DNA of 64,000 nucleotides from Mycolicibacterium vulneris (lineage in GTDB: Bacteria > Actinomycetota > Actinomycetes > Mycobacteriales > Mycobacteriaceae). Shown piece after piece: positions 15,505-23,919 of this stretch. Where the stretch lies: the NCBI RefSeq assembly GCF_002104765.1, contig NZ_NCXM01000003.1, forward strand, positions 124,001-188,000, written 5' to 3'. The notes beneath the pieces are model-generated. The model saw only the letters and a program-made list of their open reading frames with translations. It had not been told where the DNA came from and searched no databases. Position numbers and translations under genes: made by a program. Within the stretch, counting starts at the first letter, position 1. Each line of letters begins with the position of its first letter.

Positions 15505-16767
15505 ATGACAGTAACCGAGGAAGGCGTCCGAACCGACCTCAACACGTTGGCATTCTGGGCGCTGCCGCGCTCCGAACATCATCGGACCTTTGCGTGGCTT
15601 CGGGCCAACCGGCCGGTCAGCTGGAACGACGCGCCCGAGGCCATCGATCCTAACCTCGACAACGCCAAGGGATTCTGGTCGGTGGTCAAACACCGCCACA
15701 TTCAAGAAGTGTCACGCCAGCCGGAGGTCTTCAGCTCCGCCGATGGGGTGTTCATCGATGACTTCCCCCAACTGGTGGAGATGCTGTCATTCATCGTGAC
15801 CGACCCGCCGCGGCACACCGAGATGCGCAACATCGTCAGCGTCGCCTTCACCCCCCGTAACATCGGCCGGATCGTCGACCAGATCGGCGGCATCGTAGAA
15901 GAGATCATCGACAGGGTAGCCCCCCTCGGCGAGGGCGACTTTTGCCAACTGATCACCAAGGAGGTGCCCGGGCGGGTATTCGCCAACTTCATGGGCATCA
16001 AAGACCCCGAACAAATTCAATACGTAATGGACGCCGCCGAACAGTTCGCGTCCTGGAGCGACCCCGAATACGCCCACATCGGATCACCTTTGATGGTGTT
16101 CGCCGACGCCTCCCAGAAACTGGCCAACGTCGCACTGGAGCTGGCCAAGGAACGTAAGAAGCATCCGGGCGATGACCTGCTGACATGGGTGGCCCAGGCG
16201 CAATTCGAGGGCAACAAACTGTCCACCGAAGAGGTCGGAGTCTTCTTCGCATTGCTGGCGGGCGGCGCCAATGACACCACCCGGCACGCGATGGCTCACC
16301 TTGCCCTGCTGTTCCAGCACAACCCGGACCAACTCGCCTACCTGCTGGAGGACTTTGAAGGCCGTGCCGAGAACGCCGTCAACGAAGCCCTGCGTATGGA
16401 GCCGCCGCTGATGCATTTCCGCCGCACCGCCCTGCGGGATTACGAATTAGACGGAGTGACCATCAAGGAGGGCGACAAGGTGGTCTTGTGGTACATCGCC
16501 AGCAACCGGGACGAAGAGATCTTCGACCGCCCAAACACCTTCGACATCAGCCGGTCCGCCAAGCATAATCCGCATCAGGCATTCGGCGGCGGCGGCCCGC
16601 ACTACTGCCTCGGTCACGTGCTGGGCAGGGAAGTCCTAAAAGCCCAGATGCGGCAGATCTATACCCGGATGACGAATTTGGAAGTAGGAGAACCAGAGCC
16701 GTTGCTGTCAAACTTTATGAACGGCATCAAGCGGCTGCCCGTCACCTGGACACCCGAACGCCGCTGA
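15505..16767 (+). CDS. Cytochrome P450
   Basis: 420 residues. Heme-thiolate Cys368 lies in FGGGGPHYCLG. The oxygen-binding I-helix motif is AGGANDTTR (252-260) and the ExxR helix is NEALRMEPP. The sequence resembles the CYP124/CYP125/CYP142/CYP188 clade of mycobacterial P450s, which hydroxylate sterol side chains and branched lipids, but I cannot fix the family. ATG 15505 is preferred (MTVTEEGVRTDLN); upstream in-frame starts would add up to 13 residues. A 3Fe-4S ferredoxin gene follows at 67 nt and should be the electron donor. A following ALDH and the divergent ADH complete an oxidation chain. Confidence 0.88.
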   Translation: MTVTEEGVRTDLNTLAFWALPRSEHHRTFAWLRANRPVSWNDAPEAIDPNLDNAKGFWSVVKHRHIQEVSRQPEVFSSADGVFIDDFPQLVEMLSFIVTDPPRHTEMRNIVSVAFTPRNIGRIVDQIGGIVEEIIDRVAPLGEGDFCQLITKEVPGRVFANFMGIKDPEQIQYVMDAAEQFASWSDPEYAHIGSPLMVFADASQKLANVALELAKERKKHPGDDLLTWVAQAQFEGNKLSTEEVGVFFALLAGGANDTTRHAMAHLALLFQHNPDQLAYLLEDFEGRAENAVNEALRMEPPLMHFRRTALRDYELDGVTIKEGDKVVLWYIASNRDEEIFDRPNTFDISRSAKHNPHQAFGGGGPHYCLGHVLGREVLKAQMRQIYTRMTNLEVGEPEPLLSNFMNGIKRLPVTWTPERR

Positions 16768-16834
16768 TGTCGGTACGCCACCTACAGTTCAGCAGGCGAC
16801 GCGTCCTTTTCGGCGATGACACACGGGAGGCGGA

Positions 16835-17029
16835 GTGAGAATCGTAGTGAACCGCACCACGTGCACCGGAATAGGAATCTGCGAGGGCATCGATCCCGAA
16901 ATGTTCGAAGTCCAAGCCGATGGCAAGACAAAAGTGCTGAAGGGCGACCTCGAGGACGACGAGGCCGTCGAGGTCGCCCGTGATGCGGTGGAGAGGTGCC
17001 CTACCCAATCTCTTCGGATCGAGAACTGA
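16835..17029 (+). CDS. 3Fe-4S ferredoxin for the P450
   Basis: A 64-residue single-cluster ferredoxin. Cysteines at 10 and 16 (TCTGIGIC) and 55 (RCPTQ) fit the C-x5-C...CP pattern of 3Fe-4S or variable 4Fe-4S mycobacterial P450 ferredoxins, in which the fourth ligand position is non-cysteine (here Ile13). An acidic stretch GDLEDDEAVEVARDAVE precedes the last Cys, as usual. It starts at GTG 16835 behind GGGAGGCGGA. It passes electrons to the upstream P450. Confidence 0.87.
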   Translation: MRIVVNRTTCTGIGICEGIDPEMFEVQADGKTKVLKGDLEDDEAVEVARDAVERCPTQSLRIEN

Positions 17030-17059
17030 CGCGGCTGCGGTATCGCTATCTGCGCGCGA

Positions 17060-17155
17060 ATGGCCACGGTCGATGAACTCAGCGACACCAGCAAGGTCAG
17101 GCTTGACGGTCCGAAAGTCGCCACCTTCTTCGACTTCGACGTAACCCTGATCTAG
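17060..17155 (+). pseudogene. N-terminal relic of a HAD-PlsC gene
   Basis: A 31-codon ORF ends GPKVATFFDFDVTLI then TAG. It aligns with the start of the intact HAD-PlsC protein (GPKVAAFFDFDGTLIQGY). The catalytic DxDGT has become DVT and a stop follows immediately. Nothing after the stop continues the homology, so this is a truncated extra copy rather than a short gene. Confidence 0.65.
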
Positions 17156-17704
17156 GGGTTACTCACTCGGCGGGCTCGACCCCCATCGCGCCCCTGAATT
17201 CGCACGGGGATCGACGAACTCGTGTGCGCGCTGCGTGCCACCCTCGGCATCACGTGCCACCAAAGTGCGTTCAAACCACCCTTCTCCTTCGCGGACATGC
17301 CGGTGCAAGATCGGGCACTCCTTGTTGAGGTCATCGGCCGGCAGCACACCACGCGTCGATCGACAGCACCGCCTCGTCGAAATGCAGCTGCTCGGCACAG
17401 CTTGTGCCCCTCGGCGACGGAACGAAGTCAAACCTGGTGTTGTCGTTGAAAAGCGAAGCACCATGATTTGGAGGTCCCCTCCCGCAGGCGCAGTGACGCC
17501 CCGCGTGCCTGCATCCCTTTGCCGGCGAACGACATCAGCGCTATTCGGCAATGGACAACCGGCAGCTGTCCGACGGATTGATGTGGCATCTGAATTGTCC
17601 TTCAGCAAAGCCGACTCTCGACAGTGCTGACCGTGGGCGCCCATTTACCCCCAACGCGGGAGAGATGACCCCCCGTCATGGTGACGCACAAAGGAGCCCT
17701 GGCG
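17156..17704. other. Decayed coding-like stretch, unassigned
   Basis: 549 nt. On the minus strand the fragments LFNDNTRFDFVPSPRG, CAEQLHFDEAVLSIDAWC and, in another frame, ADDLNKECPILHRHVREGEG look like pieces of one protein broken by frameshifts. I do not recognise the family. No intact gene was found. Confidence 0.3.
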
Positions 17705-17794
17705 ATGGAAAATTTAAATCAGAACGCCCGCCCAATACGTCTCGCGGACAGGCCATTTAGGTCGCTCAAGGCAGTAGAAAGAAGATATCAGTGA
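17705..17794 (+). CDS. Small basic ORF, 29 codons
   Basis: ATG 17705 encodes 29 residues beginning MENLNQNARPIRLADRPF, ending RRYQ. Its TGA overlaps the GTG of the next ORF (GTGA), so the two would be translationally coupled. No family recognised. The surrounding sequence is lower in GC (AAAATTTAAATC) than its neighbours. Confidence 0.35.
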   Translation: MENLNQNARPIRLADRPFRSLKAVERRYQ

Positions 17795-17988
17795 CGACCA
17801 CTAGATCAGCCATTCTTCACGATGAGATCACCCGAGGGCCAGAACGGGACTCGCAGGTGATGTTGGAAGAACTGCTGCCCCTCCTGAAGTCAATTCGAGG
17901 TGCTCGCACCCGCAGGGACATCACAGACGAATTTCATCGGCGTCCTGATGTACTTGCCGACCAAGCTCACCATCACCTGATCGGCTGA
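17791..17988 (+). CDS. Small hypothetical protein upstream of ALDH
   Basis: A 65-residue helical, charged protein beginning MTTTRSAILHDEITRGPERD with LEELLPLLKSIRGARTRRDI. Its GTG start overlaps the stop of the 29-codon ORF, and its stop is 7 nt before the aldehyde dehydrogenase ATG. Position suggests co-expression with the dehydrogenase. No homologue recognised; it could be a truncated gene end. Confidence 0.45.
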   Translation: MTTTRSAILHDEITRGPERDSQVMLEELLPLLKSIRGARTRRDITDEFHRRPDVLADQAHHHLIG

Positions 17989-17995
17989 AATAACC

Positions 17996-19474
17996 ATGAC
18001 CACAATTGATTATCCCCAGCTTTACATCGGCGGTACGTGGGCCGCGCCTGCTGGCCACGACACCATCGAAGTCCATTCCGCGGCCACCGAAGACCGGATC
18101 GGTTCGGTACCCAGGGGCCGCGAGGCCGACATCGACGCTGCCGTCGCAGCGGCCAGGACGGCGTTCGACGCCGCCGACGGATGGGCGAGCTGGGATCCGA
18201 AGGAGCGAGCCGAGGTCCTCGAGAGGTTCGCGGTGGAATTGGAAGCTCGCGGCGCCGAAACCGCGCGGCGCGTGTCGATGCAGAACGGGATGCCGATCTG
18301 GCTCGCCCAGCAGTTCGAGGCCGGGTTTCCGCCGCTGCTGGTGCGCTACTACAGCGACCTGATGACCAGTGCCCCTTTTGAGGAATCGCGTCCCGGCATG
18401 CTCGGCGGCGCAGCGCTGGTGTCCAAACAGCCCATCGGCGTCGTCGGTGTGATCGTGCCGTGGAATGTCCCGCAAGGGATTTCGTTCCTGAAACTCGCAC
18501 CCGCGTTGGCAGCCGGCTGCTCTGTCGTGCTCAAACCGGCCGAGGAAACGGTGCTCGACGCATTCCTCATGGCCGAGGCCGCGGCCGCAGCGGGCCTACC
18601 CGAGGGTGTCCTCAACATCGTGCCCGGCGGCCGTGAAGTAGGAGCCTATCTGGTCGAGCACCCCGGCGTCGACAAGATCTCGTTCACCGGCTCCACCGCC
18701 GCGGGCCGCTGGATCGCCGAAGCCTGCGGGCGGCTGCTGCGGCCAGTGACCCTCGAACTCGGCGGCAAGTCTGCGGCAATCGTCCTCGACGATGCCGACC
18801 TAGGCGCCTCGATCGAGCAGTTCTTCGGAGTTACCCTGCTCAACAACGGCCAAATTTGCTGGCTCAACACCCGAGTGCTGGCGCCCCGTAGCCGCTACAC
18901 CGAAATCGTTGACACCATCACCGAATTGGCGCACTCACTGAAGGTGGGCGATCCTCTCGACCCCGAGGTCAAGGTCGGTCCGCTGGTGTCGAAGCAGCAC
19001 CGTGAGCGCGTCGAAGCCTACATCGCGAAAGGTCAAAGTGAAGGCGCCCGAATGACCACCGGCGGCAAACGACCGTTTGACCGTGGCTGGTTTCTCGAAC
19101 CCACCATTTTCGCCGACTTGGACAACAACGCAACAGTGTCACGCGAAGAGATCTTCGGCCCGGTCCTGTCGTTGATCCCTTACTCCGATGAAGAGGAAGC
19201 CGTGGCAATCGCCAATGACAGTGTCTACGGCCTGGGCGGATCGGTGTGGTCATCGGATCCCGAACGCGCGACCAACGTCGCCCGCCGTGTTCGGTCAGGG
19301 ACCGTCGGTGTCAATCACTACGTCAACGATCCCGTCGCCCCGTTCGGCGGCATCAAGCAAAGCGGGATGGGGCGCGAACTCGGTCCGGAGGGACTGCAGG
19401 CGTTCCAGGTATTTAAGACCATTTATTTGCCGCCACTGTCGGATGCCAGCCAACCACCGCCCACGCCGCTATAG
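17996..19474 (+). CDS. NAD(P)-dependent aldehyde dehydrogenase
   Basis: A 492-residue ALDH-superfamily enzyme. The general base is Glu254 in ELGGKS and the nucleophile Cys288 in NNGQICWLN. Coenzyme-site elements are PWNVPQ, KPAEETVLDA and FTGSTAAGR. The C-terminal PFGGIKQSGMGRELG is typical. It should oxidise an aldehyde to the carboxylic acid, most simply the product of the P450/ADH steps encoded upstream. Replacement of the usual GQ.C neighbourhood by GQICWLN is within family variation. It lies 7 nt after the small ORF and 82 nt before the reductase gene. Confidence 0.9.
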   Translation: MTTIDYPQLYIGGTWAAPAGHDTIEVHSAATEDRIGSVPRGREADIDAAVAAARTAFDAADGWASWDPKERAEVLERFAVELEARGAETARRVSMQNGMPIWLAQQFEAGFPPLLVRYYSDLMTSAPFEESRPGMLGGAALVSKQPIGVVGVIVPWNVPQGISFLKLAPALAAGCSVVLKPAEETVLDAFLMAEAAAAAGLPEGVLNIVPGGREVGAYLVEHPGVDKISFTGSTAAGRWIAEACGRLLRPVTLELGGKSAAIVLDDADLGASIEQFFGVTLLNNGQICWLNTRVLAPRSRYTEIVDTITELAHSLKVGDPLDPEVKVGPLVSKQHRERVEAYIAKGQSEGARMTTGGKRPFDRGWFLEPTIFADLDNNATVSREEIFGPVLSLIPYSDEEEAVAIANDSVYGLGGSVWSSDPERATNVARRVRSGTVGVNHYVNDPVAPFGGIKQSGMGRELGPEGLQAFQVFKTIYLPPLSDASQPPPTPL

Positions 19475-19556
19475 CACCTGGCCGACCAACACAAAGTGCA
19501 ATTCGACTGGAGTCGAACTGATTTACTGCCACCTCGCGGATCGGAGCAAGTAACCA

Positions 19557-20552
19557 ATGTCTGCGCCCGCCGCCACCACGCCCAGCGCTAACGTACATGA
19601 ATTCACGACCGAGCTGGTTGTGCGCCGCCGCTGCATACCCGCAGAAGGCGTGGTGTTGCTTGACCTTGCCCATCCGGAAAACGTAGAACTCCCGCGCTGG
19701 GGGCCGGGCGCCCATATCGACTTAATTCTCAACGACGGAATGACACGCCAATACTCGCTGTGTGGTGATCCTCGAAATTCGACGGTATGGCGCGTTGGGG
19801 TCTTACTGGATCCCAACAGTCGCGGCGGTTCACGGTACATTCACGAGCACCTCAACGAGGGGGCCTCGGTGCGCGTGCGCGGACCCCGCAACCATTTTCC
19901 GCTTATCGATTCGCCGCAGTACCGGTTCATCGCGGGAGGTATTGGCATCACCCCCATCCTCGCAATGATCGAGGCCGTGCAGCGGGCAAGCGGCGACTGG
20001 ACCCTTCTCTACGGCGGACGGACGCGGGCTTCCATGGCTTTCGCAGAAGACCTTGCCGAGCGCTACCCCGAGCGGGTGACGGTGTGGCCTCAAGATGAAC
20101 GGGGTCTTCTCGACCTGGAATCGCTTCTTAAGGACCCCGAAGACAACACCTTGGTGTACAGCTGTGGGCCCGAGCCACTGCTCGCCGCGGTCGAGCAACA
20201 CTGCGGCCACTGGCCTACAGGGACACTGCATATCGAGCGGTTCGCCGCCAAGGCACCCTCTGCCGAGCAGGTCGCTGAAGCGCTTGAGCGCTTCGAGGTG
20301 GTGTGCCAGCGTTCGGGGGTAACTTTAGAGGTGACATCGGACAAGTTGATCCTGGAAGTCCTTGAGGACGCGGGCATCCCCATTTTGGGCAGTTGCTATG
20401 AAGGCACCTGCGGTACTTGCGAAGCCAGAGTGCTGGAGGGAACCCCGGATCACCGCGACTCGGTGCTCACCGATGCTGAGAAAGCTGCCGACGACGTAAT
20501 GCTGGTCTGTGTGTCGCGCTCACGCACCGAAAGGTTGGTGCTTGACTTGTGA
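19557..20552 (+). CDS. Oxygenase reductase, phthalate-dioxygenase-reductase (VanB) type
   Basis: A 331-residue flavin reductase. The flavin motif RQYSLCGD is at 65-71, the NAD-binding GGIGITP at 127-133 and YSCGPEPLL in the C-lobe. A C-terminal plant-type [2Fe-2S] domain has Cys280, 285, 288 and 318 (SCYEGTCGTCEAR ... LVC). This domain order is that of VanB/phthalate dioxygenase reductases. It takes electrons from NADH and feeds the Rieske oxygenase, whose GTG start overlaps its stop by 4 nt. The pair is a two-component class IA-type oxygenase. Confidence 0.9.
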   Translation: MSAPAATTPSANVHEFTTELVVRRRCIPAEGVVLLDLAHPENVELPRWGPGAHIDLILNDGMTRQYSLCGDPRNSTVWRVGVLLDPNSRGGSRYIHEHLNEGASVRVRGPRNHFPLIDSPQYRFIAGGIGITPILAMIEAVQRASGDWTLLYGGRTRASMAFAEDLAERYPERVTVWPQDERGLLDLESLLKDPEDNTLVYSCGPEPLLAAVEQHCGHWPTGTLHIERFAAKAPSAEQVAEALERFEVVCQRSGVTLEVTSDKLILEVLEDAGIPILGSCYEGTCGTCEARVLEGTPDHRDSVLTDAEKAADDVMLVCVSRSRTERLVLDL

Positions 20553-21637
20553 AGCCCAACTACCCGACGAAATGTTGGTATGTTGCGGCCACCTGCGACG
20601 AGATAACTGCATCGCCACTGGGGCGCCGCCTGCTCGGCGAGGATGTCGTGCTATGGCGCGCTGCCGGTGGCGGAGTCACCGCCTTTGAAAACCGCTGCGC
20701 GCACCGGGCCTTCCCGCTATCTCACGGTAGCGTCGACGGGGATCGGCTGGTCTGCGGATACCACGGTTGTACCTACGACACCGACGGCAAGTGCGTATCC
20801 ACGCCGACCCAACCGCAGGTCCCGACTGGGATGAGCGTGCCCGTGTTCCCCGTTCTCGAGGAGCCGCCATTCGTGTGGATCTGGCTGGGTCCGCCGGCGG
20901 CCTCGGCGGGCAGCCAACCGCCAAACATGGCGTGGGTCAATGACCCGGCTTGGTCGACATTCTCAAGTGCCTGGCAAGTGAACGCTAATTACATGATGAT
21001 CCACGAACACTACCTGGACTTCAGCTACGCTCCCATCCTGCACAGGCGCGACGTACCTTCGGAAATCGCTAGCATGCCGGCCTTCAACGACGTCGAAGTC
21101 ACCGAAACTAGCGTGTCCTACAGCCGTCTTTTGCCGGATGCACAGCTAACAGACTGGGAGGCAGCCGCCACCGGACTCGACCGCAGGGTTAGGTATAAGC
21201 GGTGCGAGAGCGGCACGTTTGTCTCCCCAGCGGTCCATCGCCAGTATTGGCAGATTACAGCCGCGAATGGCGATCTCTACACCACCACCCGAACCCACGC
21301 CATCACACCCGAGACCGAAGCATCGACTCATGTGTTTATGCAGGGCTCGCGTAACTACGCGCTAGATAGTGACGCGGTGAGATCCGGTCTGAGCTCGTTT
21401 CTGGCCGAGGTTGCCCGACGTGACACCGGCATACTGGAGATGGCATCCGATCACTCGGGCTATGACGGATGGCGAGGCGGCGTGGAGTTCCAGGCGGATG
21501 CCGCTGCCTTGCGGGCCCGCCGAATCGTTGGAGTGATGCTGGCGAAGGAAGCAGGCCGGTCCGCGATGCGGCCTGCTCCCGCTCCTACCAATGGGCGGAA
21601 CTCGCTCCGCCCCGTCGACCCGTCAGTGGCTGAGTAA
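20549..21637 (+). CDS. Rieske non-heme iron oxygenase, VanA-like
   Basis: A 362-residue oxygenase subunit. Rieske ligands are Cys50/His52 and Cys69/His72 (CAHRAFPLSHG ... CGYHGCTYD). The mononuclear iron site is in MMIHEHYLDFSYAPILH. The VanA-type group mostly carries out O-demethylation or hydroxylation of aromatic acids. GTG start, coupled to the reductase by a 4-nt overlap. Substrate unknown; the P450/ADH/ALDH neighbours suggest stepwise oxidation of a hydrophobic or aromatic compound. Confidence 0.87.
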   Translation: MKPNYPTKCWYVAATCDEITASPLGRRLLGEDVVLWRAAGGGVTAFENRCAHRAFPLSHGSVDGDRLVCGYHGCTYDTDGKCVSTPTQPQVPTGMSVPVFPVLEEPPFVWIWLGPPAASAGSQPPNMAWVNDPAWSTFSSAWQVNANYMMIHEHYLDFSYAPILHRRDVPSEIASMPAFNDVEVTETSVSYSRLLPDAQLTDWEAAATGLDRRVRYKRCESGTFVSPAVHRQYWQITAANGDLYTTTRTHAITPETEASTHVFMQGSRNYALDSDAVRSGLSSFLAEVARRDTGILEMASDHSGYDGWRGGVEFQADAAALRARRIVGVMLAKEAGRSAMRPAPAPTNGRNSLRPVDPSVAE

Positions 21638-21815
21638 TTCACGGGCGACCCGGGTCGGCGATAATCGCATTCGCGGGCATTGCGGGGCGGTCAATTTGTC
21701 TCTCCGCTGACCGCGGTTAGCAGGTCGCTGCGCGCACCTTCTGCTAAAGAAGCCCGCGTGGCTGACGATGTCGGCTAGACCCAAGCTCGAGGCACACTAC
21801 GGGTCGTGCTAGCTT

Positions 21816-22721
21816 TCAAGGCTTCTCTAACCAGAGATCTCCCGCCCGCAGGGTCTCGATGATCGCGCTGAAGTCCTTGTCGCCGTTGGTGACCGCGAAT
21901 TTGGCATAGAGATCGGCGGCGTGGCTGCCCAACGGTGCGGTCGAGCCGGTCGAGTTGACCGCATCCATGGCCAGAGCGAGGTCTTTGTTCATCAGCGCGG
22001 TGGCAAACCCCGGGGTGAAGTCGTTGTTGGCCGGCGAGGACGGTACCGGTCCGGGCACCGGGCAGTTCGTGTGGACCGCCCAGCAGTTTCCGGTCGCCCC
22101 GGTGATGACGTCGAACAGTGCCTGGGCCGACAAGCCGAGTTTCTCGGCCAGCACGAACGCTTCGCCGATCGCGATCTGATGCACGGCCAGCACCATGTTG
22201 TTGCAGACTTTCGCGGCTTGGCCCGCGCCGGCGTCGCCGCAGTGAATGATCTTGCCCGCCATCGGCTCGAGCACCGAGTGAGCTCGCTGTAGTGCTGCGG
22301 CGTCGCCACCGACCATGAAGGCCAACGTTCCGGCGACCGCGCCCTTGACGCCACCGGAGACCGGCGCGTCCAGCTGGGCAAAGCCGTGCGAGCCGGCCAG
22401 CGCGTGCACCTCGCGGGCGTCGTCGACAGAAATGGTTGAGCTGTCGATGAATAACGTGCCCTCGCCGGCGGCGGGCAGGATCTCGGCGTAGCAGCGCTTC
22501 ACCAGCTCGCCGTTCGGCAGCATGGTGATCACCACGTCGGCACCGGTGGCGGCGGCCGCGCCGCTGTCCAACACCTCGACGCCGTTGGCCTTCGCGGTCT
22601 CGACGGCCGCCGGAACCGGGTCGAAGCCCCGCACCGAGTGGCCGGCGTCGACCAGGTTCTTCGACATCGGGCCGCCCATGTGGCCCAACCCCAGGAACGC
22701 AACCGTGAGAGTCTTCGTCAT
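21816..22721 (-). CDS. mmsB: 3-hydroxyisobutyrate dehydrogenase
   Basis: A 301-residue beta-hydroxyacid dehydrogenase. The N-terminal Rossmann motif is FLGLGHMGGPMSKNL, the substrate-binding loop DAPVSGGVKGA and the catalytic Lys lies in GAGQAAKVCNNM. It oxidises 3-hydroxyisobutyrate to methylmalonate semialdehyde in valine catabolism. Last gene of the mmsA-fadE9-mmsB operon, 10 nt after fadE9, the same order as Rv0753c-Rv0752c-Rv0751c in M. tuberculosis. Confidence 0.93.
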   Translation of the reverse strand: MTKTLTVAFLGLGHMGGPMSKNLVDAGHSVRGFDPVPAAVETAKANGVEVLDSGAAAATGADVVITMLPNGELVKRCYAEILPAAGEGTLFIDSSTISVDDAREVHALAGSHGFAQLDAPVSGGVKGAVAGTLAFMVGGDAAALQRAHSVLEPMAGKIIHCGDAGAGQAAKVCNNMVLAVHQIAIGEAFVLAEKLGLSAQALFDVITGATGNCWAVHTNCPVPGPVPSSPANNDFTPGFATALMNKDLALAMDAVNSTGSTAPLGSHAADLYAKFAVTNGDKDFSAIIETLRAGDLWLEKP

Positions 22722-22731
22722 CTGCCCCTAC

Positions 22732-23910
22732 CTAGGCGCTGGCGCGGACTCGGGCGGCTTCGGCCCGCCCGATGACCACCCGCATGATTTCGTTGGTGCC
22801 CTCCAGGATGCGGTGCACCCGCAGGTCGCGCACGATCTTCTCCAGACCGTACTCGCGAAGGTAGCCGTAACCTCCGTGCAGTTGCAGGGCCTTGTCGGCG
22901 ACGTCGAAGCGTGCGTCGGTGACATAGCGTTTGGCCATCGCGCACAACTCCACCTTGTCCTCGGCGCCATCGTCGAGCGCGGCGGCCGCCCTCCACAACA
23001 TCAGCCGCGACGTTTCCAGCGCGGTGGCCATGTCGGCCAGCGTGAACCGGATGGTCGGCTCGTCGAGCAGTGCCGCGCCGAACGCCTCGCGGTGCGCGAC
23101 GTAGGTTGCGGCCTTGTCGTAGGCGGCTTGTGCGCCGCCCAACGAACAGGCGGCGATGTTGATCCGGCCGCCGTTGAGGCCGTTCATCGCGATGCCGAAG
23201 CCGCCGCCCTCGCCGTCAGTGCCGCCGAGCATCGCCTCAGCCGGCACCCGCACCCCCTCGAGAATGACCTGTGCGGTCGGTTGGGCGTTCCAGCCCATCT
23301 TCTCTTCATCGGCGCCGAAACTCAGCCCCGCCGCGCCCTTTTCGATGATGAACGCCGAGATCCCGCGGGGCCCGCTCGATCCGGTGCGGGCCATCACCAC
23401 GTACACGTCCGACGCGCCGGCCCCGGAGATGAACTGCTTGACGCCGTCGAGCACGTAGTCTGCGCCTTTTTCGGGGCCCTGTTTGACCGCCTTGGTGCTC
23501 AACGCGCCGGCGTCCGAGCCGGCACCGGGCTCGGTCAGGCAGTAGCTGGCGATCGCGTCCATCGACGCCAGCCGCGGTATCCAGTCTTTGCGTTGCTCGT
23601 CGGTGCCAAACGCGTCGATCATCCACGCGCACATGTTGTGAATCGACAGGAACGCCGCGGTGGTGGGGTCGGCCATGGCGAGCTGTTCGAAGATGCGCAC
23701 CCCGTCAAGCCGGCGCAGCGCGCTGCCGCCGACATCGTCGCGACAGTAGATCGCGGCCATCCCCAGCCCGGCCGCCCCCCGCAGCTCGTCGACCGGAAAA
23801 TGTTGCGCCGCATCCCATTCCAGGGCGTACGGCGCGATCTTCTTGGCGGCGAACGCGGCGGCGGTCTCGGTGATGACCTGCTCGTCGTCGTCGAGCCCAA
23901 ACAGTGGCAT
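22732..23910 (-). CDS. fadE9: Isobutyryl-CoA-type acyl-CoA dehydrogenase
   Basis: A 392-residue FAD acyl-CoA dehydrogenase with the canonical base Glu370 in RILEGTNEIMRVV and the LTEPGAGSDAG motif. Its place between mmsA and mmsB and its sequence identify the valine-pathway enzyme, which converts isobutyryl-CoA to methacrylyl-CoA. It is 9 nt after mmsA and 10 nt before mmsB. The 728-codon frame on the opposite strand is a codon-bias shadow. Confidence 0.92.
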   Translation of the reverse strand: MPLFGLDDDEQVITETAAAFAAKKIAPYALEWDAAQHFPVDELRGAAGLGMAAIYCRDDVGGSALRRLDGVRIFEQLAMADPTTAAFLSIHNMCAWMIDAFGTDEQRKDWIPRLASMDAIASYCLTEPGAGSDAGALSTKAVKQGPEKGADYVLDGVKQFISGAGASDVYVVMARTGSSGPRGISAFIIEKGAAGLSFGADEEKMGWNAQPTAQVILEGVRVPAEAMLGGTDGEGGGFGIAMNGLNGGRINIAACSLGGAQAAYDKAATYVAHREAFGAALLDEPTIRFTLADMATALETSRLMLWRAAAALDDGAEDKVELCAMAKRYVTDARFDVADKALQLHGGYGYLREYGLEKIVRDLRVHRILEGTNEIMRVVIGRAEAARVRASA

Positions 23911-23919
23911 CTTTCTCGA

